NCBI RefSeq assembly: GCF_965232925.1
Contig: NZ_CBDDRA010000003.1
Span: 186,001-250,000, forward strand
Source: Tumidithrix helvetica
GTDB taxonomy: Bacteria; Cyanobacteriota; Cyanobacteriia; Pseudanabaenales; Pseudanabaenaceae
Reading direction: 5' to 3'
Length of the DNA: 64,000 bases
This document shows, piece by piece, positions 52,360-61,442 of the stretch (position 1 is the stretch's first letter; the number at the start of each line of letters is the position of its first letter). A model generated the notes under the pieces. That model searched no databases and was not told where the DNA came from. It worked only from the letters and a program-made list of their open reading frames with translations. A program made the position numbers and the translations under genes.

Positions 52360-53925
52360 ATGGTAGGACAGACATTAAAAGGACGCTACAAGATCGTCCA
52401 AGAATTAGCCGCAGGTGGATTTGCTCAAACCTATCTTGCTGAAGATCTTCAGCTACCTAAATATTCAAGATGTGTAGTCAAGCATCTCAATCCCAACAAT
52501 AACGATCCGCTATTTATCAGTAAAGCACTAGAACTATTTAAGGTCGAAGCAGAAACGCTTCAAGATTTAGGCAAGCACGATCAGATTCCGCAGTTATATG
52601 CTTCTATCCAAGAAGATAACGAATGGTATCTCGTTCAAGAATTTATTGAAGGTCATCCCATCAGTGTAGAAATTCCGCCTGGCAGTCAAGTAGCAGAATC
52701 TAGAGTTATAAAGCTCGTGCGCGATGTTCTAGAAATCTTAGAATTTGTGCATAGCCGTGGTGTAATTCACCGCGATATCAAGCCGGGAAACCTGATTAGA
52801 CGACATAGCGACGATAAGATCGTTCTGATCGATTTTGGTACGGTGAAACAAGTGCAAGCAGATGCGATCGGCGCGAATAGCAGGCGCAAAGGAACTCTGC
52901 CAATTGGAACACCAGGCTATATGTCACTCGAGCAATCCCATGGGAAGTCTTCTACTAATAGCGATATTTTTGCTTTAGGCATGGTGGCATTACAGGCATT
53001 ATCGGGAATGCACCCCAAGCAATTTTTGCGCGAAGACTCAGGAGAAATAGAATGGCGCAACTATGCCAAGGTTAGCAATGAGTTTGGCGAAATTCTCGAA
53101 AAAATGATCAGCTATAATCCCATGGTTCGCTATCAAACCGTCGATCGCGTTCTCCAAGACTTAAATCAGTTACCCTATTTACTTTCGCTTCAACCATTCG
53201 ACCGAGATTCCATTCAGTTCTCTTCGCCTCCTATCCATTCCAAACCCCATTTTACTTACAATCCTTGGCAGATTCTCACTGGCGTAGGAGTGACTGTAAT
53301 TGCCGCGATCGCGGTGTTAAATTTCTTGAGACCCTCTACGATGCCCCCAGAGGGAGTCAATCCATCCTCTGATCCAGTCACAAATGCTTCCACCTCGGCT
53401 ACACCCGACCTCAATAATGACTCGCTCAATAACCATGTCAAACCCCAGATCCCAAAAGGAGCTATAGACTACAATCCATTGCGCAATTTTCTCAAGCAAG
53501 GCAACTTACAGGCTGCTGATATGGAAACTTACAATCTCATCCTGCGATTAGCGGGGGATAAGTCCTATGGAGATGGAACGTTCCATCCTGATGAGTTAAA
53601 TAACCTCTCTTGCGCAGGACTGGTACTGATCGATCAGCTTTGGAGTCAAGCCAGTAACGGCAACTTGGGTTTCAGCGCTCAAAAAAAGATCTACGAATCT
53701 GAGGGAAAAGACTGGCAAAAAATGTATAGCAAAGTCGGCTGGCGATCGCTTACAGGTGAATGGCTGATCGATACGCGCTACGAGCGCCAAAAGTCTCGTT
53801 GGGAGTATTTAGAAGGTCGTCTGCCCAATTTCCAAGCACCCCCACCTGGACATTTACCTTTTGTGTTTCGAGAAGAGTCGGGTCAAAGTCTTGACAGAAA
53901 TATATTCTTACAGAAATGCTTTTAA
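52360..53925 (+). CDS. Ser/Thr protein kinase fused to a GUN4 domain
   Basis: 521 residues. Kinase domain 1-275: catalytic K41, HRDIKPGN at 137-144, DFG at 158-160 and GTPGYM. One membrane helix lies near 305-325 (LTGVGVTVIAAIAVLNFL). The C-terminus from about 368 is GUN4: YNPLRNFLKQGNLQAADMET, FHPDELNNLSCAGLVLIDQLW, and VGWRSLTGEW. GUN4 binds porphyrins and activates Mg-chelatase, so the enzyme may sense tetrapyrroles. It begins 25 bases after the LapA-like gene. Confidence 0.92.
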   Translation: MVGQTLKGRYKIVQELAAGGFAQTYLAEDLQLPKYSRCVVKHLNPNNNDPLFISKALELFKVEAETLQDLGKHDQIPQLYASIQEDNEWYLVQEFIEGHPISVEIPPGSQVAESRVIKLVRDVLEILEFVHSRGVIHRDIKPGNLIRRHSDDKIVLIDFGTVKQVQADAIGANSRRKGTLPIGTPGYMSLEQSHGKSSTNSDIFALGMVALQALSGMHPKQFLREDSGEIEWRNYAKVSNEFGEILEKMISYNPMVRYQTVDRVLQDLNQLPYLLSLQPFDRDSIQFSSPPIHSKPHFTYNPWQILTGVGVTVIAAIAVLNFLRPSTMPPEGVNPSSDPVTNASTSATPDLNNDSLNNHVKPQIPKGAIDYNPLRNFLKQGNLQAADMETYNLILRLAGDKSYGDGTFHPDELNNLSCAGLVLIDQLWSQASNGNLGFSAQKKIYESEGKDWQKMYSKVGWRSLTGEWLIDTRYERQKSRWEYLEGRLPNFQAPPPGHLPFVFREESGQSLDRNIFLQKCF

Positions 53926-54154
53926 CCAAGAATTCATATTGACTTGAAATTACGCTATTATTCCCCACAGTTGAAGTAAGGCTTTGAAATTATTCGTAAA
54001 CGATCTTTGAAACCATGAAGCTTAAGCTTTATGCGATCGCTTCGATTTCTTAAAAGTAACGACATCTTTTAGCGACTCCTTGCGATTGTACGGGTGAGAA
54101 TGTCAGACTAGGCAGTAAAGAAACTTAACCGAACCTTCCCCACTACCAAAGTTT

Positions 54155-56359
54155 ATGTTGGGAACAACCCTGGCAGGTCATTATAAAATTACTAAACACC
54201 TTGGTGGTGGTGGCTTTAGCCAAACTTTTATTGCTGAAGACCAACACTTACCTGGTAAGCCGACCTGTATTATCAAGCAGCTAAAACCCGTTTCTGCCCG
54301 TGAAGGGGTGTTAAAGGTTGCCAGAGATTTATTTGATAAAGAAGCCAAGGTTTTGTACAGACTGGGCAGACATGACCGAATTCCCAGCCTTTTGGCTCAC
54401 TTTGAGCAAGATGAAGAATTTTTTCTGGCGCAGGAAATGGTGGAAGGTCATGTGCTCAGCCAAGAAATTCGTCGGCATCAGTGTTTTAAAGAAGACTACG
54501 TGCTTGCATTGCTGAGCGATCTGATGATTACCCTTGATTTTGTCCATAAACAACAGGTAATTCACCGAGACATTAAACCTTCTAACCTGATTCGGCGCAA
54601 GCAAGATGGCAAGATCGTCTTGATCGATTTTGGCGCAGTTAAAGAAGTCAGCACCCAAGCCATTGCATCTGACAAGGCTGAAAGCAATACCTACTCTGGT
54701 TTAATCATAGGTTCACCAGGCTATATGCCCAACGAACAATATGGTGGTAAAGCACAGTTTGCCAGTGATATTTACGCAGTCGGTGTGATTTGCATTCAAG
54801 CACTCACAGGGTTGAACGCGACAGAAATTCCTGACGATCAAAGAACGAGTGAGTTTGTCTGGCGAGATCAGGTGATCGCTTCACCTGCCTTGCTCGATGT
54901 CATTGATAAAATGGTGCGTTTTGATTGGAGGCAGCGCTATCAAACGGCTTTAGAGGTATTGCACGTAGTTCAGCAAATTTCGCCTCAAGTCGCAACCAAC
55001 GATCTGAGCGATCGAGGCTCGATCGCTCCTTTTGTAGATGAGTCACTTCCCAGCGCACCCAACCCACCCAGTTTACCAACGCGACCCAAACATGGAAGCC
55101 TTGCAGAAATCGGTATTTCTACCAATATCAATCAAAAAGTTTCTGTCAAACAAGTTAGTGAAGAATTAGGAAAGTTTGAAGATTTAGTCCGTGCTAAAAA
55201 GTTACTATGTCTTGTCTGTACTGGCATTTTAGAAAACGATATTAACCGTTTAGAAAACTTTACCCTTTCTGAACTGATCGAAGATATATACGAACAAAAT
55301 CCTACAGCAGAACAATTAAAAAGTAGCTTAGTCGATCATGTCAGAACCTTAACGGTTAGCAGGCAGAAACAATATCTCTATGTTGCCAAAACCATCTTTA
55401 ATGCGGTTTTAAAATTATATGAAAATCAGCCGTCTCCCACAACAGCGATCGCCCCAACCAAAAGCTTCTCGCAACAAAATCTGGACATCTCATCTCGGTT
55501 AAATAGCCCTTACTTTCAGGTCGCTCAAGAGCTACAAGCCGATCCCAGCTATCTCAGAATCAAGAAACTCATCCTCTATGTTTGTAGAGACATTTGGGAG
55601 AACGATATTAATCAGTTAAACCAGATTGAATTGATCGATCTATTGACAGAAATTATTGAATTTACCCCAACTTTGAAAAAGCTTGAAGAATTGCTTTTTG
55701 GGGTTGCCGAGACTTTATCAAAGCCTGCGGAATACAGCGCGATCGCAAACATCATCATTGACAAACTAGAAAAGATTTATCTGCCTAGTCAAGATATCGT
55801 ACCGACAAATCTTCACAAAAATCAGAAAAATGATGATGCGAATGCCGATCGAGATCTGCAAACCCAATCTGATAGCAAACAGAAATTCGATCCTACGCTT
55901 TTAATCGATTTATTTGATTTGCGATTAGAACTCATGCGATTTGCAAATCCATTGAGGACAAAAATTTTACTGTTCTCGGTGTTGCATTACCCATTTTTTA
56001 TCGGTAAGAATGACTGGTCAGATATTCGCACCCAAACCCTCGACAACCTACTGCGGGCACTCTTTTGTGCCTATGAGTCTGAGTTTGAAGCAGAGAAAAA
56101 ACTGATTCAGGTTGCCCATTCGCTCGAAGAACCCGAACAGTACGGACAAGTAGTCAGGTATGTAGTTCGCGTCGTAAAACCGCTTTATGCAAAACTGACT
56201 GAGTTATGTATGCGACACCCCTTAGAGGAAAAAGGTCGCTTTTCTGCAAAAAATATTTTACGAGTCACTGCTCTGAATGCGCCGCACTATAAAGATGCTA
56301 CGCAACTAAATAGAGCTAACCCTGAGGATGAAGACGAGCAGACCTGTCGGTTTATCTAG
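54155..56359 (+). CDS. Ser/Thr protein kinase with C-terminal helical repeats
   Basis: 734 residues. Kinase motifs: GGGGFSQTF, catalytic K41, HRDIKPSN at 137-144 and DFGAVKEV from 158, with GSPGYMPNEQYGG. The C-terminal part contains three copies of a helical unit of about 85 residues at roughly 340-425, 455-545 and 580-690, for example LLCLVCTGILENDINRLENF and LILYVCRDIWENDINQLNQI. No membrane helix is seen. It starts 229 bases after the GUN4 kinase and resembles it in the kinase part only. Confidence 0.88.
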   Translation: MLGTTLAGHYKITKHLGGGGFSQTFIAEDQHLPGKPTCIIKQLKPVSAREGVLKVARDLFDKEAKVLYRLGRHDRIPSLLAHFEQDEEFFLAQEMVEGHVLSQEIRRHQCFKEDYVLALLSDLMITLDFVHKQQVIHRDIKPSNLIRRKQDGKIVLIDFGAVKEVSTQAIASDKAESNTYSGLIIGSPGYMPNEQYGGKAQFASDIYAVGVICIQALTGLNATEIPDDQRTSEFVWRDQVIASPALLDVIDKMVRFDWRQRYQTALEVLHVVQQISPQVATNDLSDRGSIAPFVDESLPSAPNPPSLPTRPKHGSLAEIGISTNINQKVSVKQVSEELGKFEDLVRAKKLLCLVCTGILENDINRLENFTLSELIEDIYEQNPTAEQLKSSLVDHVRTLTVSRQKQYLYVAKTIFNAVLKLYENQPSPTTAIAPTKSFSQQNLDISSRLNSPYFQVAQELQADPSYLRIKKLILYVCRDIWENDINQLNQIELIDLLTEIIEFTPTLKKLEELLFGVAETLSKPAEYSAIANIIIDKLEKIYLPSQDIVPTNLHKNQKNDDANADRDLQTQSDSKQKFDPTLLIDLFDLRLELMRFANPLRTKILLFSVLHYPFFIGKNDWSDIRTQTLDNLLRALFCAYESEFEAEKKLIQVAHSLEEPEQYGQVVRYVVRVVKPLYAKLTELCMRHPLEEKGRFSAKNILRVTALNAPHYKDATQLNRANPEDEDEQTCRFI

Positions 56360-56456
56360 ATTTCTGTCGATCGATGATTCGTATAACTTAGGGCTTATGG
56401 TATCGATCGGAAAAATGTGATTAAAATATAGACGGGTTGATATTTCTTAATAAATC

Positions 56457-57890
56457 GTGCAAATCCAATCAAACTGGGCGAGTTGGTTTCGGGGACGCAA
56501 ATTCGATCTAGAGCTAGGGGCGATCGCGCTGGTGTACTTTGTACAGGGTGCTTTAGGTATCGCGCATTTGGCAGTCAGCTTTTTTCTCAAAGATGAGTTG
56601 AACCTAGGTCCTGCTGAGGTTTCGTCCTTGGTGGGCATTGCCATGTTGCCTTGGACGGTTAAGCCCCTCTATGGTCTGATCTCCGATGGCTTCCCCATTT
56701 TTGGTTACAGACGCCGCCCCTATTTGATCCTGTCAAGCGTGATGGGGGTATCGGCTTGGTTGTGCATGGCTTTTTTTGTATCTACGCCTCTGACTGCCCT
56801 GATCGCGATCGCCCTAGGTTCGCTATCTATTGCCTTTTCGGATGCCATTATTGATGCTCTGGTGGTGCAACGTGCCAGATTAGAAAGCGAAGGCGATGCG
56901 GGCTCTTTACAGTCCTTTGGTTGGGCGGCAATGTCCGTGGGTGCGATCGCTTCGGCATATTTAAGTGGCTCCCTGCTCGAACATTTTGGCTCTAGGTTTG
57001 TCTTTGAAATCACGGCAGTTTTGCCTTTGTTAGTGGGTTTTGCCGCCTTTGCGATCGTCGATATTCCAATTGGCAAATTGTTGACGCAATCCTCTAACGA
57101 ATCAATCCCAGGATCGACGCAGGAATTACCAGACGATTTAGCGGAGAATCCTTCTTCCTTTGCGATCGTGTCGCAACAACTCAAGCAACTTCGCAAAGCC
57201 TTTATGAGCAAGCAAATTTGGTTGCCTGCGGCTTTTGTGTTTTTGTGGCAAGCCACGCCAACCGCAGATTCAGCTTTCTTTTTCTTTACCACCAACGAGC
57301 TAAAGTTCAATCCCGAATTTTTGGGAACGGTGCGTCTGGTGACTAGTGTGGCAGGGCTATTTGGTGTTTGGATATTTCAAAGATTTCTCAAAGCCGTGCC
57401 CATGCGCCAGATCTTTTTATGGACAACAGTTATTTCGGCGGTTTTGGGGATGACTAGCCTGTTATTGGTAACTCATGCCAATCGTGCGATCGGCATTGAC
57501 GATCGCTGGTTTAGCTTAGGGGACAGTCTTGTTCTCACCGTTGCTGGAAGAATTGCGTTTATGCCAGTTTTAGTTTTAGCGGCAAGGCTCTGCCCCGAGG
57601 GCATTGAGGCAACCCTATTTGCGCTGTTGATGTCGGTGGTCAATGTATCCTCACTGTTTTCCTATCAGTTTGGGGCGGCGCTTACCCATTGGTTGGGAAT
57701 CACAGATACGAATTTTGATAACCTCTGGCTGTTGGTTGCGATCGCGAATCTCAGCACGTTGCTTCCGTTGCCTCTATTAAGTTGGCTGCCTGACGATAGT
57801 TCGGCTTCGGCAAAGCAATTGGACTCAAGCCCATCCATCGAAATTGTCACGTTAGAAGTGGAAAAACCAGAAGTAGTTTCGAGTTTGTAG
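56457..57890 (+). CDS. Folate/biopterin transporter family (BT1) MFS protein
   Basis: 477 residues from GTG 56457, with about 12 hydrophobic segments. ALVYFVQGALGIAHLAVSFFLKDELNLGPAE and WTVKPLYGLISDGFPIFGYRRRPY are the conserved BT1 N-terminal motifs. Cyanobacterial members move folates, biopterin or related compounds across a membrane; the substrate is not readable here. It converges with the DUF6544-like gene. Confidence 0.9.
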   Translation: MQIQSNWASWFRGRKFDLELGAIALVYFVQGALGIAHLAVSFFLKDELNLGPAEVSSLVGIAMLPWTVKPLYGLISDGFPIFGYRRRPYLILSSVMGVSAWLCMAFFVSTPLTALIAIALGSLSIAFSDAIIDALVVQRARLESEGDAGSLQSFGWAAMSVGAIASAYLSGSLLEHFGSRFVFEITAVLPLLVGFAAFAIVDIPIGKLLTQSSNESIPGSTQELPDDLAENPSSFAIVSQQLKQLRKAFMSKQIWLPAAFVFLWQATPTADSAFFFFTTNELKFNPEFLGTVRLVTSVAGLFGVWIFQRFLKAVPMRQIFLWTTVISAVLGMTSLLLVTHANRAIGIDDRWFSLGDSLVLTVAGRIAFMPVLVLAARLCPEGIEATLFALLMSVVNVSSLFSYQFGAALTHWLGITDTNFDNLWLLVAIANLSTLLPLPLLSWLPDDSSASAKQLDSSPSIEIVTLEVEKPEVVSSL

Positions 57891-57911
57891 AAAACACTTC
57901 CTTTTGCGCCA

Positions 57912-58658
57912 CTATCTATAGATTGCATCATCAATCGTGACCCTAAAAAACTCACCCTCTGGCTCAAATCTGTCAGTACCAAAGTACCATCCAATTCTTA
58001 GTTGGGTTGGAATGGTGTAGCCACTAAATTTACCTTCTGCTTCCACAATGCCACCAAAATCTTCATAGCGATAATCAATTCCATTTAGATTATTCCATCG
58101 CTGCATCTTGAGAGACTTAAGCCCACCCATGTCATCAATGGTGAAATCGAGTTCCGTTTTCTCGCCTTGTACCGCAAAATCAGGGTATAGATGGGATGAG
58201 TTTTTTACTGCCCAAGATGTTTCGCGATCGCAGAGCGCAGAGGGCAACCACACGGACTCCGCTTGCATACGCCCAATCGCCGATCTTGTAATATCAGCCC
58301 CAGATGCAGTCATCATGGGGAATAGACCTAAAAGCTTCCATTTCATCGCACCAACGCGATCGATCAGCCGATCTGAGCCAATAATCGGTAAGCCATACAT
58401 GCGGACTGTGGCATTCCAGATTAAGCCACGATTCCAGCAAATTACTTGTTCTGCTTTGAAGGGTAGCCAATCTTTTAGTTTGATCTCACCGTGCATCTTT
58501 AATCGCACCGCTGATGCAAGTTTGGTGTCAGGCGCGATCGCATGTTCGAGATATCGTCTAACGGCTTCTGGACAGTCTAAAAATTCGTCTGGGTGAAAGA
58601 CATGCTGACCAAGTGTTGCTGACGCCCACAATTCATCGAGGGTTATCTCTTTCGTCAT
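57912..58658 (-). CDS. DUF6544-like protein
   Basis: 248 residues, a soluble beta-rich protein. RRYLEHAIAP, LKMHGEIKLKDWLPFKAEQV and IDRVGAMKWKLLGLFPM resemble a cyanobacterial and proteobacterial family of unknown function (DUF6544, formerly DUF6920, as I remember). No catalytic pattern is visible. It is a single gene. Confidence 0.7.
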   Translation of the reverse strand: MTKEITLDELWASATLGQHVFHPDEFLDCPEAVRRYLEHAIAPDTKLASAVRLKMHGEIKLKDWLPFKAEQVICWNRGLIWNATVRMYGLPIIGSDRLIDRVGAMKWKLLGLFPMMTASGADITRSAIGRMQAESVWLPSALCDRETSWAVKNSSHLYPDFAVQGEKTELDFTIDDMGGLKSLKMQRWNNLNGIDYRYEDFGGIVEAEGKFSGYTIPTQLRIGWYFGTDRFEPEGEFFRVTIDDAIYR

Positions 58659-58765
58659 GAGTTGTCTCTAGCCTTTGGCGACTACATTTCTATTTTACTA
58701 GAAATCATTTTTGGATGTCAGGATATACTAAATCTGCGATCGCTTAGCAATCTGCTTACTCAATT

Positions 58766-58849
58766 ATGTTTACCAAATTACGCATTCAAAACTTTAAATC
58801 GTGGGCTGACTTTCACATAACTGTTTTGCTTGGCGTGATTTCTTGGTAG
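58766..58849 (+). pseudogene. Truncated RecF-like AAA ATPase start
   Basis: ATG 58766 to TAG 58849 gives 27 residues: MFTKLRIQNFKSWADF, the standard opening of AAA ATPases with a RecF-like fold, then an unrelated LLGVISW. The Walker A region is missing. It is a leftover of a second ATPase in front of the Septu-like pair. The rest of the 290-base gap shows nothing. Confidence 0.6.
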
Positions 58850-58948
58850 GAATACAAATGTTTGGGTGAACTTAGATAATGCCCTGATAACCTTATGTCT
58901 GCTCATATAATCAGTATCATATCTCTATAGGGTTCTCAACCAAAAGTT

Positions 58949-60331
58949 ATGACAACCGAGCCAAAAAAAGCCAGAGGTAGAGGCAAACCTAAGGTATCAA
59001 ATAGCAAAACTCCTCCTGCCTATTTCCTGTCCTTGGAAGTAGAGAATATCCTCTGTTTTAAAGATCGGCGAGTTCTCAATCTTACTGACAAAAATGGCAA
59101 TCCAGCACAGTGGACAGTTATTTTAGGGAATAATGGAGTTGGCAAAACCACACTCCTACGGTGCTTAGCTGGGATGGAGCTAAGAGAGTACTTACTTGAA
59201 TCAGGTAATTCTTATACCTACCCTATACTTATTGAACCTTATACTTTTACAAGTGCTTTAATGTGGTTGGAACTATTAGATTCTTCTAGGGCTCGAATTA
59301 TCACAAAGTTAGTCAGCGGCAACAACCTCTCAGAGATTAAAAAACCTGAACGTATAAAGCTTCAAGAACATCAGGTGGATTTACGTATAGGTAGTGGATA
59401 TCGAAGTACAGCCCAAGAATTAAAAGGATTGATTTGTTACGGCTATGGAGCGACACGCAGAATGGGACAAACTTCTCTCAGTGACGGAATTCCCTCCGAA
59501 CATACGGAAAGCCTTTTTTCGGATGAAGTATCACTAATCAATGTTGAAGAATGGCTATTACAAACTGACTACGCTTCTAAATCAGCTTCTGGACAAACGC
59601 AAGATCGTTTAAAGAAGCAATTTAATGACATCGTAGAAGTCCTGAAACGAATTCTACCTGATGTTGAGGATATTCACATTGCACAAGTAGATGAAGATCA
59701 CCCACGTCCAAGAGCAGAGTTTAAAACACCCTATGGATGGGTAAGGCTTTCTAGTTTAGGATTGGGATATCGTACGATGATTGCGTGGATGGTTGATTTA
59801 GCTGTGAGATTATTTCAACGCTATCCCGATAGTGAAGATCCATTGGCTGAGCCAGCGATTGTGCTAGTTGATGAGATCGATTTGCACCTGCATCCCAAAT
59901 GGCAGAGAACCATTATGGAATTTCTCACGGAGAGATTTCCCAATACGCAGTTTATTGTTACCGCCCATAGCCCATTGGTCGTTCAAGCTGCACAGAATGC
60001 GAATATTGTGTTGCTGAGACGGGAAGGCGATCGCGTTGTGATTGACAACAATCCCGAAATCATTCAAAACTGGCGCGTCGATCAAGTACTTACCAGTGTT
60101 TTTGAGCTTCCCTCAGCCCGACCTGCGGCTATAGAACCTCTGTTAGATCGAAGATATGAAATTCTTTCTAAAGCACATCTTACTGAAGCTGACGAAGCTG
60201 AATTGAGCCAATTAGATCTGCAAATTGGGTCATTGCCCACAGCACAAAATCCTGAAGATATCAAAGCAATGGATATTATTCGTCGCGCAGCTAAATTACT
60301 AGAAAATTCTCAGGGGTCGATCGCTGAGTGA
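58949..60331 (+). CDS. ptuA: Septu-like AAA ATPase (PtuA)
   Basis: 460 residues. Residues 1-25 are basic and disordered. Walker A GNNGVGKT at 60-67, signature LSSLGLGYRTM, Walker B IVLVDEIDLHLHPKWQR and the H-loop VTAHSP identify an ABC/RecF-type ATPase of the AAA_21 group. It overlaps an HNH nuclease gene by four bases (GTGA), the two-gene order of Septu. The C-terminal 100 residues are helical. The system assignment rests on gene order and domains. Confidence 0.85.
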   Translation: MTTEPKKARGRGKPKVSNSKTPPAYFLSLEVENILCFKDRRVLNLTDKNGNPAQWTVILGNNGVGKTTLLRCLAGMELREYLLESGNSYTYPILIEPYTFTSALMWLELLDSSRARIITKLVSGNNLSEIKKPERIKLQEHQVDLRIGSGYRSTAQELKGLICYGYGATRRMGQTSLSDGIPSEHTESLFSDEVSLINVEEWLLQTDYASKSASGQTQDRLKKQFNDIVEVLKRILPDVEDIHIAQVDEDHPRPRAEFKTPYGWVRLSSLGLGYRTMIAWMVDLAVRLFQRYPDSEDPLAEPAIVLVDEIDLHLHPKWQRTIMEFLTERFPNTQFIVTAHSPLVVQAAQNANIVLLRREGDRVVIDNNPEIIQNWRVDQVLTSVFELPSARPAAIEPLLDRRYEILSKAHLTEADEAELSQLDLQIGSLPTAQNPEDIKAMDIIRRAAKLLENSQGSIAE

Positions 60332-61110
60332 TTCACATCAAAAAGTCATCAAAAGTCCCAGAAAAACTTACCATAGAGGGAAAGAAGAAACGGCGATCGC
60401 ATTGCAGTAGCTATTCTCGCAATCCCTCGGCTTATCAAGAAGGTAAGGAGTTTAAGTTTGCTAGTTCCATCTATGCTCATGACAGTGTGAAACAAGCATT
60501 GATTGAGGATCAACACCAGAAATGCTGCTTTTGCGAGCGATTAACTGGTACAGATGGTGATGTAGAGCATTTTCGTCCAAAACAAGCTTACAAACAGGCA
60601 AATGGAGAATCTTTACAACGCCCGGGCTATTATTGGCTTGCCTATGAATGGGATAATCTCTATCTTTCTTGTTCAGCCTGCAACCAAAGACACAAACAAA
60701 ATCTATTTCCTCTCCAAAATCCATCAGAACGAGCAACCCATCACAAGCAAAATGTCGATCGCGAACAACCTCTATTCATCGATCCGAGCAAAGATAATCC
60801 TGAAGAGTTTATCGGCTTTCGAGGTGAGTTTGCCTATGCAATTGATGACAATCCCAGAGGGATAGCAACGATTGAACTGTTAAAGCTGAACTTGCGATCG
60901 CTTGATGAAGCAAGGCTCCAACGACTCCAAATATTAAAACGCCAACATGATATTTTGGAAAAAGCACTCAATCAACCTCACAATAGTGAACTCCAGAATT
61001 TGGCTAGAATAATAAAATATGATTTAGAGAAAGCGACTAAAGATGAAGCGGAATTTGCTGCGGCAGCTCGTTGTGCTATTCGTTCTGGCTTCCAGTTTGT
61101 CAGCGATTAA
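60328..61110 (+). CDS. ptuB: Septu-like HNH nuclease (PtuB)
   Basis: 260 residues from GTG 60328, overlapping the ATPase stop. The HNH core has CCFCER, DVEHFRPKQAY, NLYLSCSACNQRHKQN and F..DPSKDNPEEF. Zn-binding cysteines are paired. In Septu the ATPase controls the nuclease, which cuts DNA upon phage infection. It lies outside the tRNA-linked island. Confidence 0.85.
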   Translation: MIHIKKSSKVPEKLTIEGKKKRRSHCSSYSRNPSAYQEGKEFKFASSIYAHDSVKQALIEDQHQKCCFCERLTGTDGDVEHFRPKQAYKQANGESLQRPGYYWLAYEWDNLYLSCSACNQRHKQNLFPLQNPSERATHHKQNVDREQPLFIDPSKDNPEEFIGFRGEFAYAIDDNPRGIATIELLKLNLRSLDEARLQRLQILKRQHDILEKALNQPHNSELQNLARIIKYDLEKATKDEAEFAAAARCAIRSGFQFVSD

Positions 61111-61141
61111 GTTCTGCCATCTCTAAAGATTTTGACTTTAT

Positions 61142-61285
61142 GCTATTTTTGTTGCGCTTGCTCATCCTCAAAAGCCCGCGATCGCCAATGCTGTTGACTC
61201 TGACTGGCGAAATTATGAGAAGGTTCTAGCGGAGCATGGTGTCAAAATAGACTTCCTTTGTCCCGAACTTCAGCCTAAAAGCTAA
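61142..61285 (+). pseudogene. Possible C-terminal gene fragment
   Basis: An open frame without a start reads LAHPQKPAIANAVDSDWRNY and ends ELQPKS with TAA at 61283-61285. The composition is protein-like but the family is unknown, and a TGA precedes it. It runs into a dispersed repeat and may be the end of a lost gene. Confidence 0.25.
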
Positions 61286-61352
61286 TACCAATTTCTTTTG
61301 AATTTGCGAAAGATCGGGTTTTGTCTTCCGTGCGGAGCGCAGTCTTTTCAAA
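61286..61352. repeat. Partial third copy of the dispersed inverted-repeat element
   Basis: TACCAATTTC, then GCGAAAGATCGGGTTTTGTC, a GC-rich patch (GTGCGGAGCGCAG) and TCTTTTCAAAAAGT match the element at 5985-6087 in the same order. The far inverted end is missing, so this copy is truncated. Confidence 0.7.
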
Positions 61353-61385
61353 AAGTTTAAAAACTTATCCATAAATGTGGGTCAA

Positions 61386-61425
61386 AAATCAGAAGGGGCG
61401 CTGTATACAGCGCCCCTTCTGATTT
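61386..61425 (-). terminator. Rho-independent terminator of ctaB
   Basis: A 40-base perfect palindrome centred on CGCTGTATACAGCG, with AGAAGGGG on one side and CCCCTTCT on the other. It begins 17 bases after the ctaB stop, and TTTT follows the stem on the minus strand. Confidence 0.85.
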
Positions 61426-61442
61426 GATGCAGGAAAGTATTT

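Noticed and set aside
56720..57310. 196-codon open frame on the minus strand
   Set aside because: It is opposite the BT1 transporter and has no domain.
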